A stretch of 54,199 nucleotides of DNA. Source: JABDJZ01 sp047619685 (GTDB lineage: Bacteria; Bacteroidota; Rhodothermia; Rhodothermales; UBA10348). The notes beneath the pieces are model-generated. The model searched no databases. It was not told the DNA's origin and was given only the letters and a program-made list of their open reading frames with translations. Location of the stretch: contig JBLHLC010000030.1 of assembly GCA_047619685.1 (NCBI GenBank), positions 1 through 54,199 on the forward strand, read 5' to 3'. Positions 1-8,200 of this stretch are shown piece after piece. The first letter of the stretch is position 1. The number at the start of each line of letters is the position of its first letter. Made by a program: the position numbers and the translations under genes.

Positions 1-120
1 GGATTCTTCTGGGCTGTCCGCAACGGCCAGTTTGAGGACACACGCACGCCCGGAGTCAGGATTCTACTCGAGGACGATCTGGATGCCCACGAGGCCAAGT
101 CACGGGAAACCCCCGATTAG
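1..120 (+). CDS. ccoS: cbb3-type cytochrome oxidase assembly protein CcoS, C-terminal part
   Basis: The first 39 codons of the window, in frame 1, read as the C-terminal part of CcoS and end in TAG. The string FFWAVRNGQFED followed by TPGVRILLEDD is the typical CcoS signature: the end of the single membrane helix, then a short cytoplasmic tail with the Gln-Phe-(Asp/Glu)-Asp motif. CcoS is a small membrane protein needed for maturation of the cbb3 oxidase. The 5' end lies outside the window. The stop codon overlaps by four bases the stop of the convergent TauE/SafE-like gene, a neighbour commonly seen beside cco genes. Recognition rests on the motif only, because the fragment is short. Confidence 0.85.
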   Translation, partial: GFFWAVRNGQFEDTRTPGVRILLEDDLDAHEAKSRETPD

Positions 121-761
121 TGTCCCCCGGGCATCATCATGAATGCCCGCCAGATGGCAAGAAGGCCCATGGCTATGACCAGCAGGCCCCCGGCGCGAAC
201 CAGGCCTACGCGGCGGTCTGGAGTAAGCCGCTGGCCGATCACGCCTGCCAGTGCAAGTGCCGGGAGTGTTGCAAGACCAAATACGGCCATCATGACTCCG
301 CCGCCGACGGCAGAACCCGAATCGACCGAGAGGAGCAGGGCGGCATATACCAGGCCGCACGGAAGGAGGCCATTCAAGGCACCGACGCCAATGGATCCCC
401 ATCTCCTGCCTGATGCCATCGCGCTGCCCAAACGCGGTCCAATCCAGTTGGTGAGTCCGCTGATACCCGCAAAACGGTCCGGGATCAGTCCGGCCGTCGC
501 GGCCCCCAACACAATCAGCACCACCCCAACTAAGATACTGACGGCCTGCTGAACCGGGGCCGTTCTGATCACCAGGTGTCCGACAAGCCCTCCCGCAACA
601 CCCATCAGGCTGTACGTGAGGGTCTTCCCGAGCGCATACCCCGGCCACCACCCACTCCGGCCCGCAAGTAGCGAAAATCCACCGCACATGCCCAGGCAGT
701 GCGCGCTCCCAAAAAGGCCCATCAGAAACAGGCTCGCAATGTCAACCAGTGGCGGCATCAT
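117..761 (-). CDS. Sulfite exporter TauE/SafE family (DsbD/CcoH-like) membrane protein
   Basis: A 214-residue polytopic membrane protein with about six hydrophobic segments. The N-terminal helix carries GLFGSAHCLGMCGG, the metal-binding type Cys-X3-Cys motif of the TauE/SafE subgroup found beside cytochrome cbb3 oxidase genes; a second conserved stretch, NGLLPCGLVYAAL, lies near the middle. Proteins of this subgroup are thought to help copper or thiol handling during oxidase assembly, so the ccoS neighbour supports that role (family knowledge, not shown here). The reading frame extends far upstream to 1151, but that part is Arg/Pro-rich antisense of the glycosylase gene. I therefore start at the ATG at 761; an ATG at 758 is the alternative. 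No clear Shine-Dalgarno. Confidence 0.85.
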   Translation of the reverse strand: MMPPLVDIASLFLMGLFGSAHCLGMCGGFSLLAGRSGWWPGYALGKTLTYSLMGVAGGLVGHLVIRTAPVQQAVSILVGVVLIVLGAATAGLIPDRFAGISGLTNWIGPRLGSAMASGRRWGSIGVGALNGLLPCGLVYAALLLSVDSGSAVGGGVMMAVFGLATLPALALAGVIGQRLTPDRRVGLVRAGGLLVIAMGLLAIWRAFMMMPGGH

Positions 762-787
762 GGAAGTTAATGTTCGATATTCGATCC

Positions 788-1426
788 ATGTCTGACTATC
801 CGTACGCGCCGGAACTGGCCACCACCCACCTGTCCAGGGTTGAGCCCGCCTTCCGAAGCATTTTGGAACGCGTTGGGCCCTTCGCCATGGAGTACACGCC
901 GCTGGATAATGTCTTCTACGCCCTGCTGCATTCGATCGTCTACCAGCAACTCTCCGGCAAGGCGGCAGGGACCATTCTCGGGCGGGTCGAGGCTTTATTC
1001 GACGAGGCCCCGACGGCCGAGGGAATCGGCCAGGTGACTGATGACCAGTTGCGCGGCGCAGGCATGTCCCGCGCCAAGGTGGCCGCCGCCCGCTCTCTGG
1101 CCGAACATGTCCTGCAGGGCGAGTGCCCGACGGTTCAGGAAATGGCTGCACTCTCTAATCAGGAAATCCGTGACAGCCTGACGGGTGTGCGTGGCATAGG
1201 CGTCTGGACCGTGGATATGCTGCTCATCTTCAGGCTCGGCAGACCGGATGTCATGCCATCCAACGATCTCGGCGTCAGAAAAGGGTTTGCGCGGATGCTG
1301 GGTCTTGAAGAGATGCCCAGTCCAAAGGAACTGGCCGCGGCCACCGAAGCTTGGGCGCCATGGCGCAGTGTCGGGAGCTGGTACATGTGGCGCGCGCTCG
1401 AAATTGAGTTGCCGAGCGGCCCGTGA
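788..1426 (+). CDS. DNA-3-methyladenine glycosylase II (AlkA-type, HhH-GPD superfamily)
   Basis: A 212-residue base-excision repair glycosylase that removes alkylated bases from DNA. The helix-hairpin-helix is at residues 131-147 (LTGVRGIGVWTVDMLL), followed by RPDVMPSNDLG with the expected catalytic aspartate at about D160, as in AlkA. The early block HSIVYQQLSGKAA (49-60) is also typical of the family. It lacks the extra N-terminal domain of E. coli AlkA and matches the shorter AlkA-like enzymes. The start at 788 gives an MSDYPY N-terminus; in-frame starts at 749 and 770 exist, but 749 would overlap the divergent neighbour. It is transcribed divergently from the TauE-like gene and convergently with the next gene. 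Confidence 0.88.
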   Translation: MSDYPYAPELATTHLSRVEPAFRSILERVGPFAMEYTPLDNVFYALLHSIVYQQLSGKAAGTILGRVEALFDEAPTAEGIGQVTDDQLRGAGMSRAKVAAARSLAEHVLQGECPTVQEMAALSNQEIRDSLTGVRGIGVWTVDMLLIFRLGRPDVMPSNDLGVRKGFARMLGLEEMPSPKELAAATEAWAPWRSVGSWYMWRALEIELPSGP

Positions 1427-1457
1427 CGCGCGGGCCAGGCCTGCGAGAGACGAGGTC

Positions 1458-2081
1458 CTAGGAGGCCCAGCGACGATCAATTCTCTGATCCAGGGCTCCC
1501 TCAAACTCAGACGCCCACTCCCCCGGCCGGTTGATTCGCCGTCGGCTAAGCGTGGCCAACAAAGCACCATCCCAGCCCTCAGCCGTCAGCGTCGTTCGAC
1601 CCGCATGGACCGATCGGACACTCATGAGGCCCGAAAGCCTGGCAACTCCCCCGCTGAACAACCCCGTCTCCGCGGCTTCAAGAAGCATGACCGCGGCCAG
1701 CGTCTGATTCTTTGCATCCAGAGGAGAGATCCGGTAAAGCGCATCGAACCCCCCATATACCAGGAGTAGCGCCTCGCGCGCATGCAGCGATGGAGCCACC
1801 ACAATGGCGATCCTTCGTTCATCCTGGACAAGGATAAAATCCGCCAGCACCGGGCCTATGGGGGTTGCAACGAATTCCCCGATCTGCATCACGGTAGACG
1901 GCGAAAGCGCCCGCCGCAACGCGTGCCTGAAAAGCCTGGATACTGCAGGCGCCGACCTCAATGCCCGCGCGCCCCGATCCACCCAGCCCCGGCCCCCAGC
2001 GTCTGACTGAGCCTGCGCTTTCGACACAGCCCGGCTCCGGGCCAGTGATTCTACAGTCGGGTTTCTTGATAGTGTGTGCAT
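1458..2081 (-). CDS. Hypothetical protein preceded by operator-like repeats
   Basis: A 207-residue protein I do not recognise. There is no signal peptide or membrane segment. The first 60 residues are basic and low in order-promoting residues; the centre (about 60-150) alternates hydrophobic strands and charged turns (VLADFILVQDERRIAIVV, LLLVYGGFDALYRI). This faintly recalls the D...I-V core of restriction-endonuclease-like folds, but no catalytic Glu-X-Lys is visible, so I do not assign that fold. The start at 2081 is chosen because CAGGACAG lies about 7 bases upstream; an in-frame upstream start at 2117 would run through the inverted repeats. The repeats suggest a dedicated regulator. Confidence 0.55.
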   Translation of the reverse strand: MHTLSRNPTVESLARSRAVSKAQAQSDAGGRGWVDRGARALRSAPAVSRLFRHALRRALSPSTVMQIGEFVATPIGPVLADFILVQDERRIAIVVAPSLHAREALLLVYGGFDALYRISPLDAKNQTLAAVMLLEAAETGLFSGGVARLSGLMSVRSVHAGRTTLTAEGWDGALLATLSRRRINRPGEWASEFEGALDQRIDRRWAS

Positions 2082-2094
2082 GGCTCTGTCCTGA

Positions 2095-2138
2095 TTACAC
2101 ACCAAGTGTAAACCCACCCCTATGACACCATTGTGTCA
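2095..2138. promoter_or_regulatory. Two adjacent operator-like inverted repeats
   Basis: Two perfect inverted repeats lie just upstream of the hypothetical gene starting at 2081: TTACAC-ACCAA-GTGTAA at 2095-2111 and TGACAC-CATT-GTGTCA at 2123-2138. Both share an ACAC/GTGT core, and further CTACACAC and TTACA elements follow at about 2141-2160. Repeated dyads so close to a start codon look like binding sites of a dimeric repressor or activator. Which protein binds is unknown; no regulator gene sits next to them. Confidence 0.45.
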
Positions 2139-2175
2139 CCTACTACACACATTTATTACATATACCGCAATTACC

Positions 2176-2886
2176 CTAACCCAGCGGTTTCCGGAAGACC
2201 AAAACATGCTGCTGAGGCAGGACGTCCAGGTTCTGGTCCCATTCGAAACCCACGGACTCCATTTCAAGACGAGCCTGCGCCTCGGACATCCTGTGAAGTA
2301 CGTGCACCGGAATGGTCTCGTCTTCGGCCCGGTACTCAACCACGACCAGTCGACCGCCAGGTCGAAGGGCCTCCAACAACCCTTGGAGCATTTCGATTGG
2401 GTGGGAAAATTCGTGGTAGGACACCACAATCAAGGCCAGGTCGACACTTTCAGGCGCAAGATTGGGGGATTGAACCGTCCCCAGAACAGGTTCAATGTTC
2501 CGAAATCCAGCCAGGTGGGCACGGGCAGCCAACGTGTCCAGGAGCGACTGCTGAAGATCGACGGCAAAGACACGTCCGTGCGGCACCACCGGCGCCAGCC
2601 TCATCGTGTAGTACCCCTCACCAGAGCCGATGTCCGCTACGCGGTCCGCGGGGCCAAGTCTGAGCGCCGCGATCAGCCTCTCCGGCAACTCCCGTACATC
2701 ACGCGAGGGCCTTTCAAACCCGGGCTCGAGATGTTCGACCTCCAGAACGGCGGCGATTTCGCGACTCTGGAAAAACCGCCCGCTCCCTTCGGCTCCTGAC
2801 GGCTGGCCCGCCCGGTAAGGATCTCCTGTCCCGGTGCCGCAACCGGACAGGATCAACCCCACAACAAAGAGAGCCAAACTTCTCAT
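2176..2886 (-). CDS. Lipoprotein class I SAM-dependent methyltransferase
   Basis: A 236-residue protein with a lipoprotein signal (MRSLALFVVGLILSGC, Cys16 as the lipidation site) followed by a class I methyltransferase domain. Motif I is VADIGSGEGYY at about residues 83-93; the acidic strand-2 residue is in VFAVD (about 110-114), and a post-motif LRPGGRLVVVEY lies near residue 177. Seen directly: export signal plus Rossmann methyltransferase. Such predicted periplasmic methyltransferases are recurrent in proteobacterial and Bacteroidota genomes, and their substrate is usually unknown. S-adenosylmethionine is not expected outside the cytoplasm, so the localisation is a puzzle unless the N-terminus acts only as an anchor. 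It is transcribed divergently from the large secreted-protein block. Confidence 0.82.
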   Translation of the reverse strand: MRSLALFVVGLILSGCGTGTGDPYRAGQPSGAEGSGRFFQSREIAAVLEVEHLEPGFERPSRDVRELPERLIAALRLGPADRVADIGSGEGYYTMRLAPVVPHGRVFAVDLQQSLLDTLAARAHLAGFRNIEPVLGTVQSPNLAPESVDLALIVVSYHEFSHPIEMLQGLLEALRPGGRLVVVEYRAEDETIPVHVLHRMSEAQARLEMESVGFEWDQNLDVLPQQHVLVFRKPLG

Positions 2887-3017
2887 CGCAAATTATTAAC
2901 TGTAATCATGGGTCTTATTGACTTGCGCCTAGCGCGGCATTCTTTCATCTTGGGTGATTGGCCGGTGACCTTCCAACCATCGACTTCTCGATTCCCACCC
3001 ATTTGGCACGAGCGCGA
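2887..3017. promoter_or_regulatory. AT-rich divergent intergenic region
   Basis: This 131-base gap separates the leftward methyltransferase gene from the rightward seven-gene envelope block and must hold promoters for both. It is clearly richer in A+T than its surroundings between 2887 and 2925 (AAATTATTAACTGTAATCAT). I could not fix a -33/-7 Bacteroidota promoter or an operator in it with confidence. Confidence 0.3.
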
Positions 3018-5195
3018 ATGGCACGTCTAGTTACGGCCGTTTTATTTGTTTTGTTGGCTTCCCCCCATTTTGCGGTGGGCCAGTCCTTTGAAGACGCTGT
3101 AGTCGACATTGGCAACATTGGACTAACGGTAACCAACGCTGGTTTCTTCGGTCGGGCCAATGTGCGAAATGCTCCCACGGGCTCTCCGTCAATGGAGTAT
3201 CCGCTTGACTCGGGTGTCGAACATCTTTTTGAGTCGGGATTGTGGATCGGGGCTATCCGCTCCGACGGCACGATGTCCGTCAGGACGGGAGCGGTAACCG
3301 TCTCCAATGGGTATCGCCCTGGCGCCACCGGATACGAGTTTGCGCAATCCACTCCGATTTTCCGGCGCTCCACCCTGCCGGAGTCCGACGCATTCACTAG
3401 CGCGGCTGTGAGCCATCTGGATTACCTGGCCACATTCGTGGATACCGCGGCCGTTCTCCCCGGCACGTCCATTCAGATGCCGGACGTGGAAGGCCGGCTG
3501 GGTGCCTCGGTGGATATGGAGTCCTACGCCTGGAATTTCCCGTTCACGGAGTACTTCGTGATCGTGAACTTCGATATCGTGAATATCAGTGATGCGTCTT
3601 GGGACAGTGTTTACGTGGGGATGTACCACGATATCGTCACGCGCAACATCAATACGACTACTGAAACGGGAGGCGCCTTTTTCAACAAGGGCGGCTACGG
3701 TTTTCTGGACAGCCTGACGACGACCTACGGCTTTAATGCGGGCGGGACGGAGGAGACCATCAACACCTACGGCGCCATCTCCTTCCTGGGTGCCGAGTGG
3801 AAAGATCCAAGGACTGGACAGCGGCGCTTCTTCCATCCTGGTGTAGCCGACGAGTACCTCCGCGACGGGTATCCAGCCCCGACCGTGGAACCGCGGTGGT
3901 GGGCGTTCTCAGGTGGCGCGAACCAGTTTACCACGCCCACGTCCGACCAGGACAAATACGAAAGGATGTCCACGCCGTATCCCAACCCCGCCAGTTTTGG
4001 CTCGACGGACGAATTCCTTACGGCAAAAACGGCCTGGCGTGACCGGCTCCGGACAGACGGTCAGAGCGCGGCTGGTAACTGGATCGGTTTGACCCCATCC
4101 GGACCTTATTCCTCCGTACTTCCCGGAGATACCCTGCGCGTGACGTTTGCGTTCGTCGGCGCCCTCAAGCCTGAAGAGTATCAGGGGGCGGGTGGCAAAA
4201 TCATCGACACAGAGGACAGCCGCCGGATTCTGGTAGGAAATATTGAATGGGCCAGGCGCACCTTCGCAGGAGAAGACTCCAACTACAACGGCCGCCTGGA
4301 TGCTGGTGAGGACGTCAACAACAACGGCGGTTTGGACCGTTATCTCATCCCTGAACCCCCGTCCTCCCCGAAACTCCGGGTTGAGTTCGAGAACGACACG
4401 GACCCGATCACGGGGCAACAGGACGGCCGGGTGGTTCTGTACTGGGACCGCTCATCCGAGGAGTTCATCGACCCAGTGACGGGGATTCAAGATTTTGAAG
4501 GCTACCGGGTTTACCGAACCAATCCCGGCGATGATCGGTCAGGAAACATCCTGGATAGAGCAAGCCTGGTGGCTCAGTTCGACACGCCAGGAAACACATC
4601 CGGGTTCAACAACGGCTTTAACGAGGTGGCTCTCCAGGATCCCGTTAGCTTTCCAGACGACCCAATCGACTACTGGTACCGGCTGGAGGTCGAAAACCTC
4701 CTGAACGGGTGGCAATATCTGTTTACCCTGACCGCATTTGATTCGGGAGATCCGGAAGTGGGTCTTCCATCCTTCGAGTCTTCGCGCGTGGCAAACGCGA
4801 CGCGCGTATTCCCCGGGACCCCGGCGAACGATGATGGCTCCCTGAAGGTGGGCGTGTATCCCAACCCATACCGCGCGAACGCGGCCTGGGACGGTGGAAC
4901 CAATCGTACGCGACGCCTCAACTTCTACAATCTTCCTCCACGTGCTGAAATCCGCGTGTACACCCTTGCCGGTGAGATCGTGAAGGAAATGGTCCACGAG
5001 GCCGACACCTACATCGGCGATATCAGGTGGTATGACACGTTCAGCGCAGAAAACAGGCAGCTCCCGGGTGGTGAACACTCCTGGGACATTCTTTCCGAGA
5101 ACTCGCTCAACATTGCAGGCGGTCTTTACCTGTACACGGTCAAGAACCTCGACTCCGGCGATCTGCAACGGGGCAAGTTCGTAATCATCAAGTAG
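3018..5195 (+). CDS. Large secreted protein with EF-hand-like loop and probable sorting tail
   Basis: A 725-residue exported protein opening the envelope block. The signal peptide is MARLVTAVLFVLLASPHFAVGQ, so the ATG at 3018 is preferred over the upstream in-frame start at 2958. No enzyme motif is recognised. A calcium-loop-like segment, DSNYNGRLDAGEDVNNNGGLD, sits at about residues 419-440 and resembles dockerin/EF-hand type D-X-N-X-N-G-X-L-D loops. A fibronectin-III-like stretch follows (VVLYWDRSSEEF ... GYRVYRT). The last 110 residues (VGVYPNPYRANAAWDG ... LYLYTVKN ... GKFVIIK) look like a divergent type IX sorting domain. The next gene starts 26 bases downstream, suggesting one transcript. 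Function unknown; surface-exposed or released protein is the inference. Confidence 0.8.
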   Translation: MARLVTAVLFVLLASPHFAVGQSFEDAVVDIGNIGLTVTNAGFFGRANVRNAPTGSPSMEYPLDSGVEHLFESGLWIGAIRSDGTMSVRTGAVTVSNGYRPGATGYEFAQSTPIFRRSTLPESDAFTSAAVSHLDYLATFVDTAAVLPGTSIQMPDVEGRLGASVDMESYAWNFPFTEYFVIVNFDIVNISDASWDSVYVGMYHDIVTRNINTTTETGGAFFNKGGYGFLDSLTTTYGFNAGGTEETINTYGAISFLGAEWKDPRTGQRRFFHPGVADEYLRDGYPAPTVEPRWWAFSGGANQFTTPTSDQDKYERMSTPYPNPASFGSTDEFLTAKTAWRDRLRTDGQSAAGNWIGLTPSGPYSSVLPGDTLRVTFAFVGALKPEEYQGAGGKIIDTEDSRRILVGNIEWARRTFAGEDSNYNGRLDAGEDVNNNGGLDRYLIPEPPSSPKLRVEFENDTDPITGQQDGRVVLYWDRSSEEFIDPVTGIQDFEGYRVYRTNPGDDRSGNILDRASLVAQFDTPGNTSGFNNGFNEVALQDPVSFPDDPIDYWYRLEVENLLNGWQYLFTLTAFDSGDPEVGLPSFESSRVANATRVFPGTPANDDGSLKVGVYPNPYRANAAWDGGTNRTRRLNFYNLPPRAEIRVYTLAGEIVKEMVHEADTYIGDIRWYDTFSAENRQLPGGEHSWDILSENSLNIAGGLYLYTVKNLDSGDLQRGKFVIIK

Positions 5196-5221
5196 CACCA
5201 GCCCACAAAGAGATCACGACC

Positions 5222-8200
5222 ATGTTACAAAGAGTCACATCCCTACTGATGCTCCTCGCATTTGTGGTTGCTCCCGCTTTGGGACAGACCACGTTGCGGG
5301 ACGTCAACGCAATTCCGCAGGACAATATTGCGATTCTCGAGGCCGGCGGAGCTGGCTTGGATGCATCGACAATTCCGAACCTCCTGTTCAACGCCACCGT
5401 TGGGACGTCTGTGACGTTCCAGGCCGTGATCCTGTCTGACCCTCTCAGTTCCGGGTTGGCCAATGTCGCGGACGGCCTGCCCAGCAGAATCCACGTCTAC
5501 GTGCGTGACGTTGCAGCCGGCACATCTGGCCCAGAGGGCATGGGAGTCCAGATCGTGGACGGCCAATACCAGACAACCGGCCTCATCAACACGACCGTCG
5601 GCGACGTCGTCGAGATCACCGCGACGGTCGCACCGTTTGGCAACTCCATGCAGTTGGCACCGGAGACCATCACTCTCCTGGGAAGCTACACAGACCTCAA
5701 TCTGGATGCCAGCATCCTGGATCCGGTCCTGATCACGTCATCGGACGCCAATAAGAGCGTGGACAGCAATGGGGGCGTTCAGCCTAATTGGACGAACTAC
5801 TCCGCGTTGATCGGGCAGTACGTCCGCCTGGAAGGCGCTACGATACAGGCTCGCGACATCTCCAGCGATCGTCCTGACTGGATTGTCTCGAGCGATGGCG
5901 GCACAACCGTGGTCAGCTTCTACGACATGTCGCTGCGCTACCGCAACGACCGGAACGATTACCCGGACGGGTGGAACAAGCCAAGCAGCGACTTCACGCC
6001 TCCCCCTCCGGGAGCGCGGGTCAATCTCCAGGGCTTCCTGGTGTACCAGAGCGACGATCCGTTTAACCGCGGTGTACCTGCGCGTGAGATCCTCAGCATC
6101 GTGCCCTTCGCGGACACTGATCTGGTTGTCACAGAATCCCCACCAATTGTCACAAATCTCTCGAAGCCGGACATTGTGCCCTCATCGGGCTCCGTCGTCT
6201 TGTCTGCAGACGTGGTGGCCGACCCGTCCCGAACGCTCTCTTCAGTCAATCTGATCTACACGACATCGGACAACGCAACCGAACGCAGCGTTGCCGGAGT
6301 TCTCTCGGGAGGCGACAACTACCTCTTCCAATTCCCCGCGCAAGCTGACGGCGTTTTTGCGACGTACTGGGTCCGGGCAACTGACAACACCGGGGCGAGC
6401 TCGGTGGAGATGGATCCGGTAGGGTTTACCCGGTTCCTGGCAGGCGGCATCACGCAGGTGTCCCACATTCAGGCGACGCAGAGCGGCGGTGCTGGCGACA
6501 GCCCCTTCCGCGACGTCACGACGGACATGAACTTGAACGTGACCGTGATGACACAGCCGTCAGAGTCCGGTCTCCTGTCCGTCCAGGACGGCACGGGTCC
6601 ATGGTCTGGTGTCATTATCCGCGGCTCCTCTGCAACGGACGGCCTGAACCGCGGTGACGTGATCAATATCACAAACGCACGGATCGAAGAAAGCTTTGGC
6701 CTGACGAGAATCCGGGACATTACGTTCACGGTGACAACGCCGGGTGGCGCTGCGCTTGACGCTGCCGCGGTCACGACGACCGCCATGCAAGACGCCGCGA
6801 TTGCGGAATCCTACGAAGGCATGTTCGTCCGCTTCGAGAATATCGAAGTCGGCACCAACCAGGCAGACGCTCCCTCCGACTTCGGCGAGTTCACCATCGC
6901 AGACCGCGGCACGACTGCCGAAGTGCGGGTTGATGATGGCTCGTCCGGGTTCTCCAGTTCGTACAACGACGGATTGGCGGCGGGACAGTTGTTTGCCGCC
7001 GCCGACGGTGTCTGGACCTACTCATTCAGCAACTACAAACTGTTGCCGGAAGACGAATCCGACATGGAGACCCACGATGTTGGCTTCTCTTTGGCCGACG
7101 TCAACCGGACCCCGCAGGACAATGTGACCGCTCTTGATGCCGCGGGCGCAGGGCTTGACCCCGGCACCATCGCAGGCCTGTTGTTTAACGACACGGCTGG
7201 GACGAGTGTCACCTTCAGGGCGGTGGTCCTATCCGACCCCCTCAGTTCAGGATTGGCCAACGTCGCAGACGGCCTCCCGTCCAGAATCCACGTTTACGTG
7301 CGTGATGTGGCGGCCGATCTCTTGGGACCGGATGGAATGGGGGTCCAGATTGTGGACGGCCAGTACCAAACCACTGGACTCATCAACACCACCATCGGTG
7401 ATGTGGTCGAGATCACGGGCACCGTAGCTCCGTTCGGCAACTCGATGCAGATTGCACCGGAGTCCATCTTGCTGCTCGGTAGTTATGCCGATCTCAACCT
7501 AGATGCCAGCATTCTGGATCCAGTGGTCGTCACGACGTCGGACATCAACAAGAGTGTCGATGACAATGGTGGAGTTCAGCCCAACTGGGCTAACTACTCT
7601 TCGTTGATAGGCCAGTATGTCCGCATGGAGGGAGTGACCCTGCAGGCTCGCGACATCTCCAGCGACAGACCCGACTGGATTGTGTCGAGTGACGGCGGCG
7701 AGACGGTCACCAGTTTCTACGACATGTCCCTCCGCTACCGTAACGACCGGAATGACTACCCCGACGGGTGGAATATCCTCGATGATGACTTCGTGCCGCC
7801 GCCTCCGGGTTCGCGCATGAATCTGCAAGGATTCCTGGTCTACCAGCGGGACGATCCATTCAACCGAGGCGTTCCTGCCCGTGAGATCCTGAGTTTTGTA
7901 CCGTTCGCGGATACTGATCTTGAGATCACAGAGGCTCCGCCAATCGTGAGCAACCTGAGTTCTCCTGACGTGGTGCCTGGCACTGCCGACGGTGTGACGG
8001 TTACGGCCGACGTAGTAGCCGATCCCACAAGAAGCCTGACAAGCGTCGAGCTGGTCTACGTGGCTTCGGACACGGCAGGCGAGCAGACCACGCCCGGCAC
8101 GGATGATGGAAGTGGGACCTACACCTTCACCATCCCGGCTCAGGCAGACGGCGTGTTTGTCAACTACTACGTGCGTGCGCTGGACAATACCAGTGCGTCG

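Noticed and set aside
762..1151. N-terminal extension of the TauE/SafE-like protein on the minus strand
   Set aside because: The 130 extra residues are Arg/Pro/Trp-rich antisense of the glycosylase gene, and the membrane protein begins naturally at 761.
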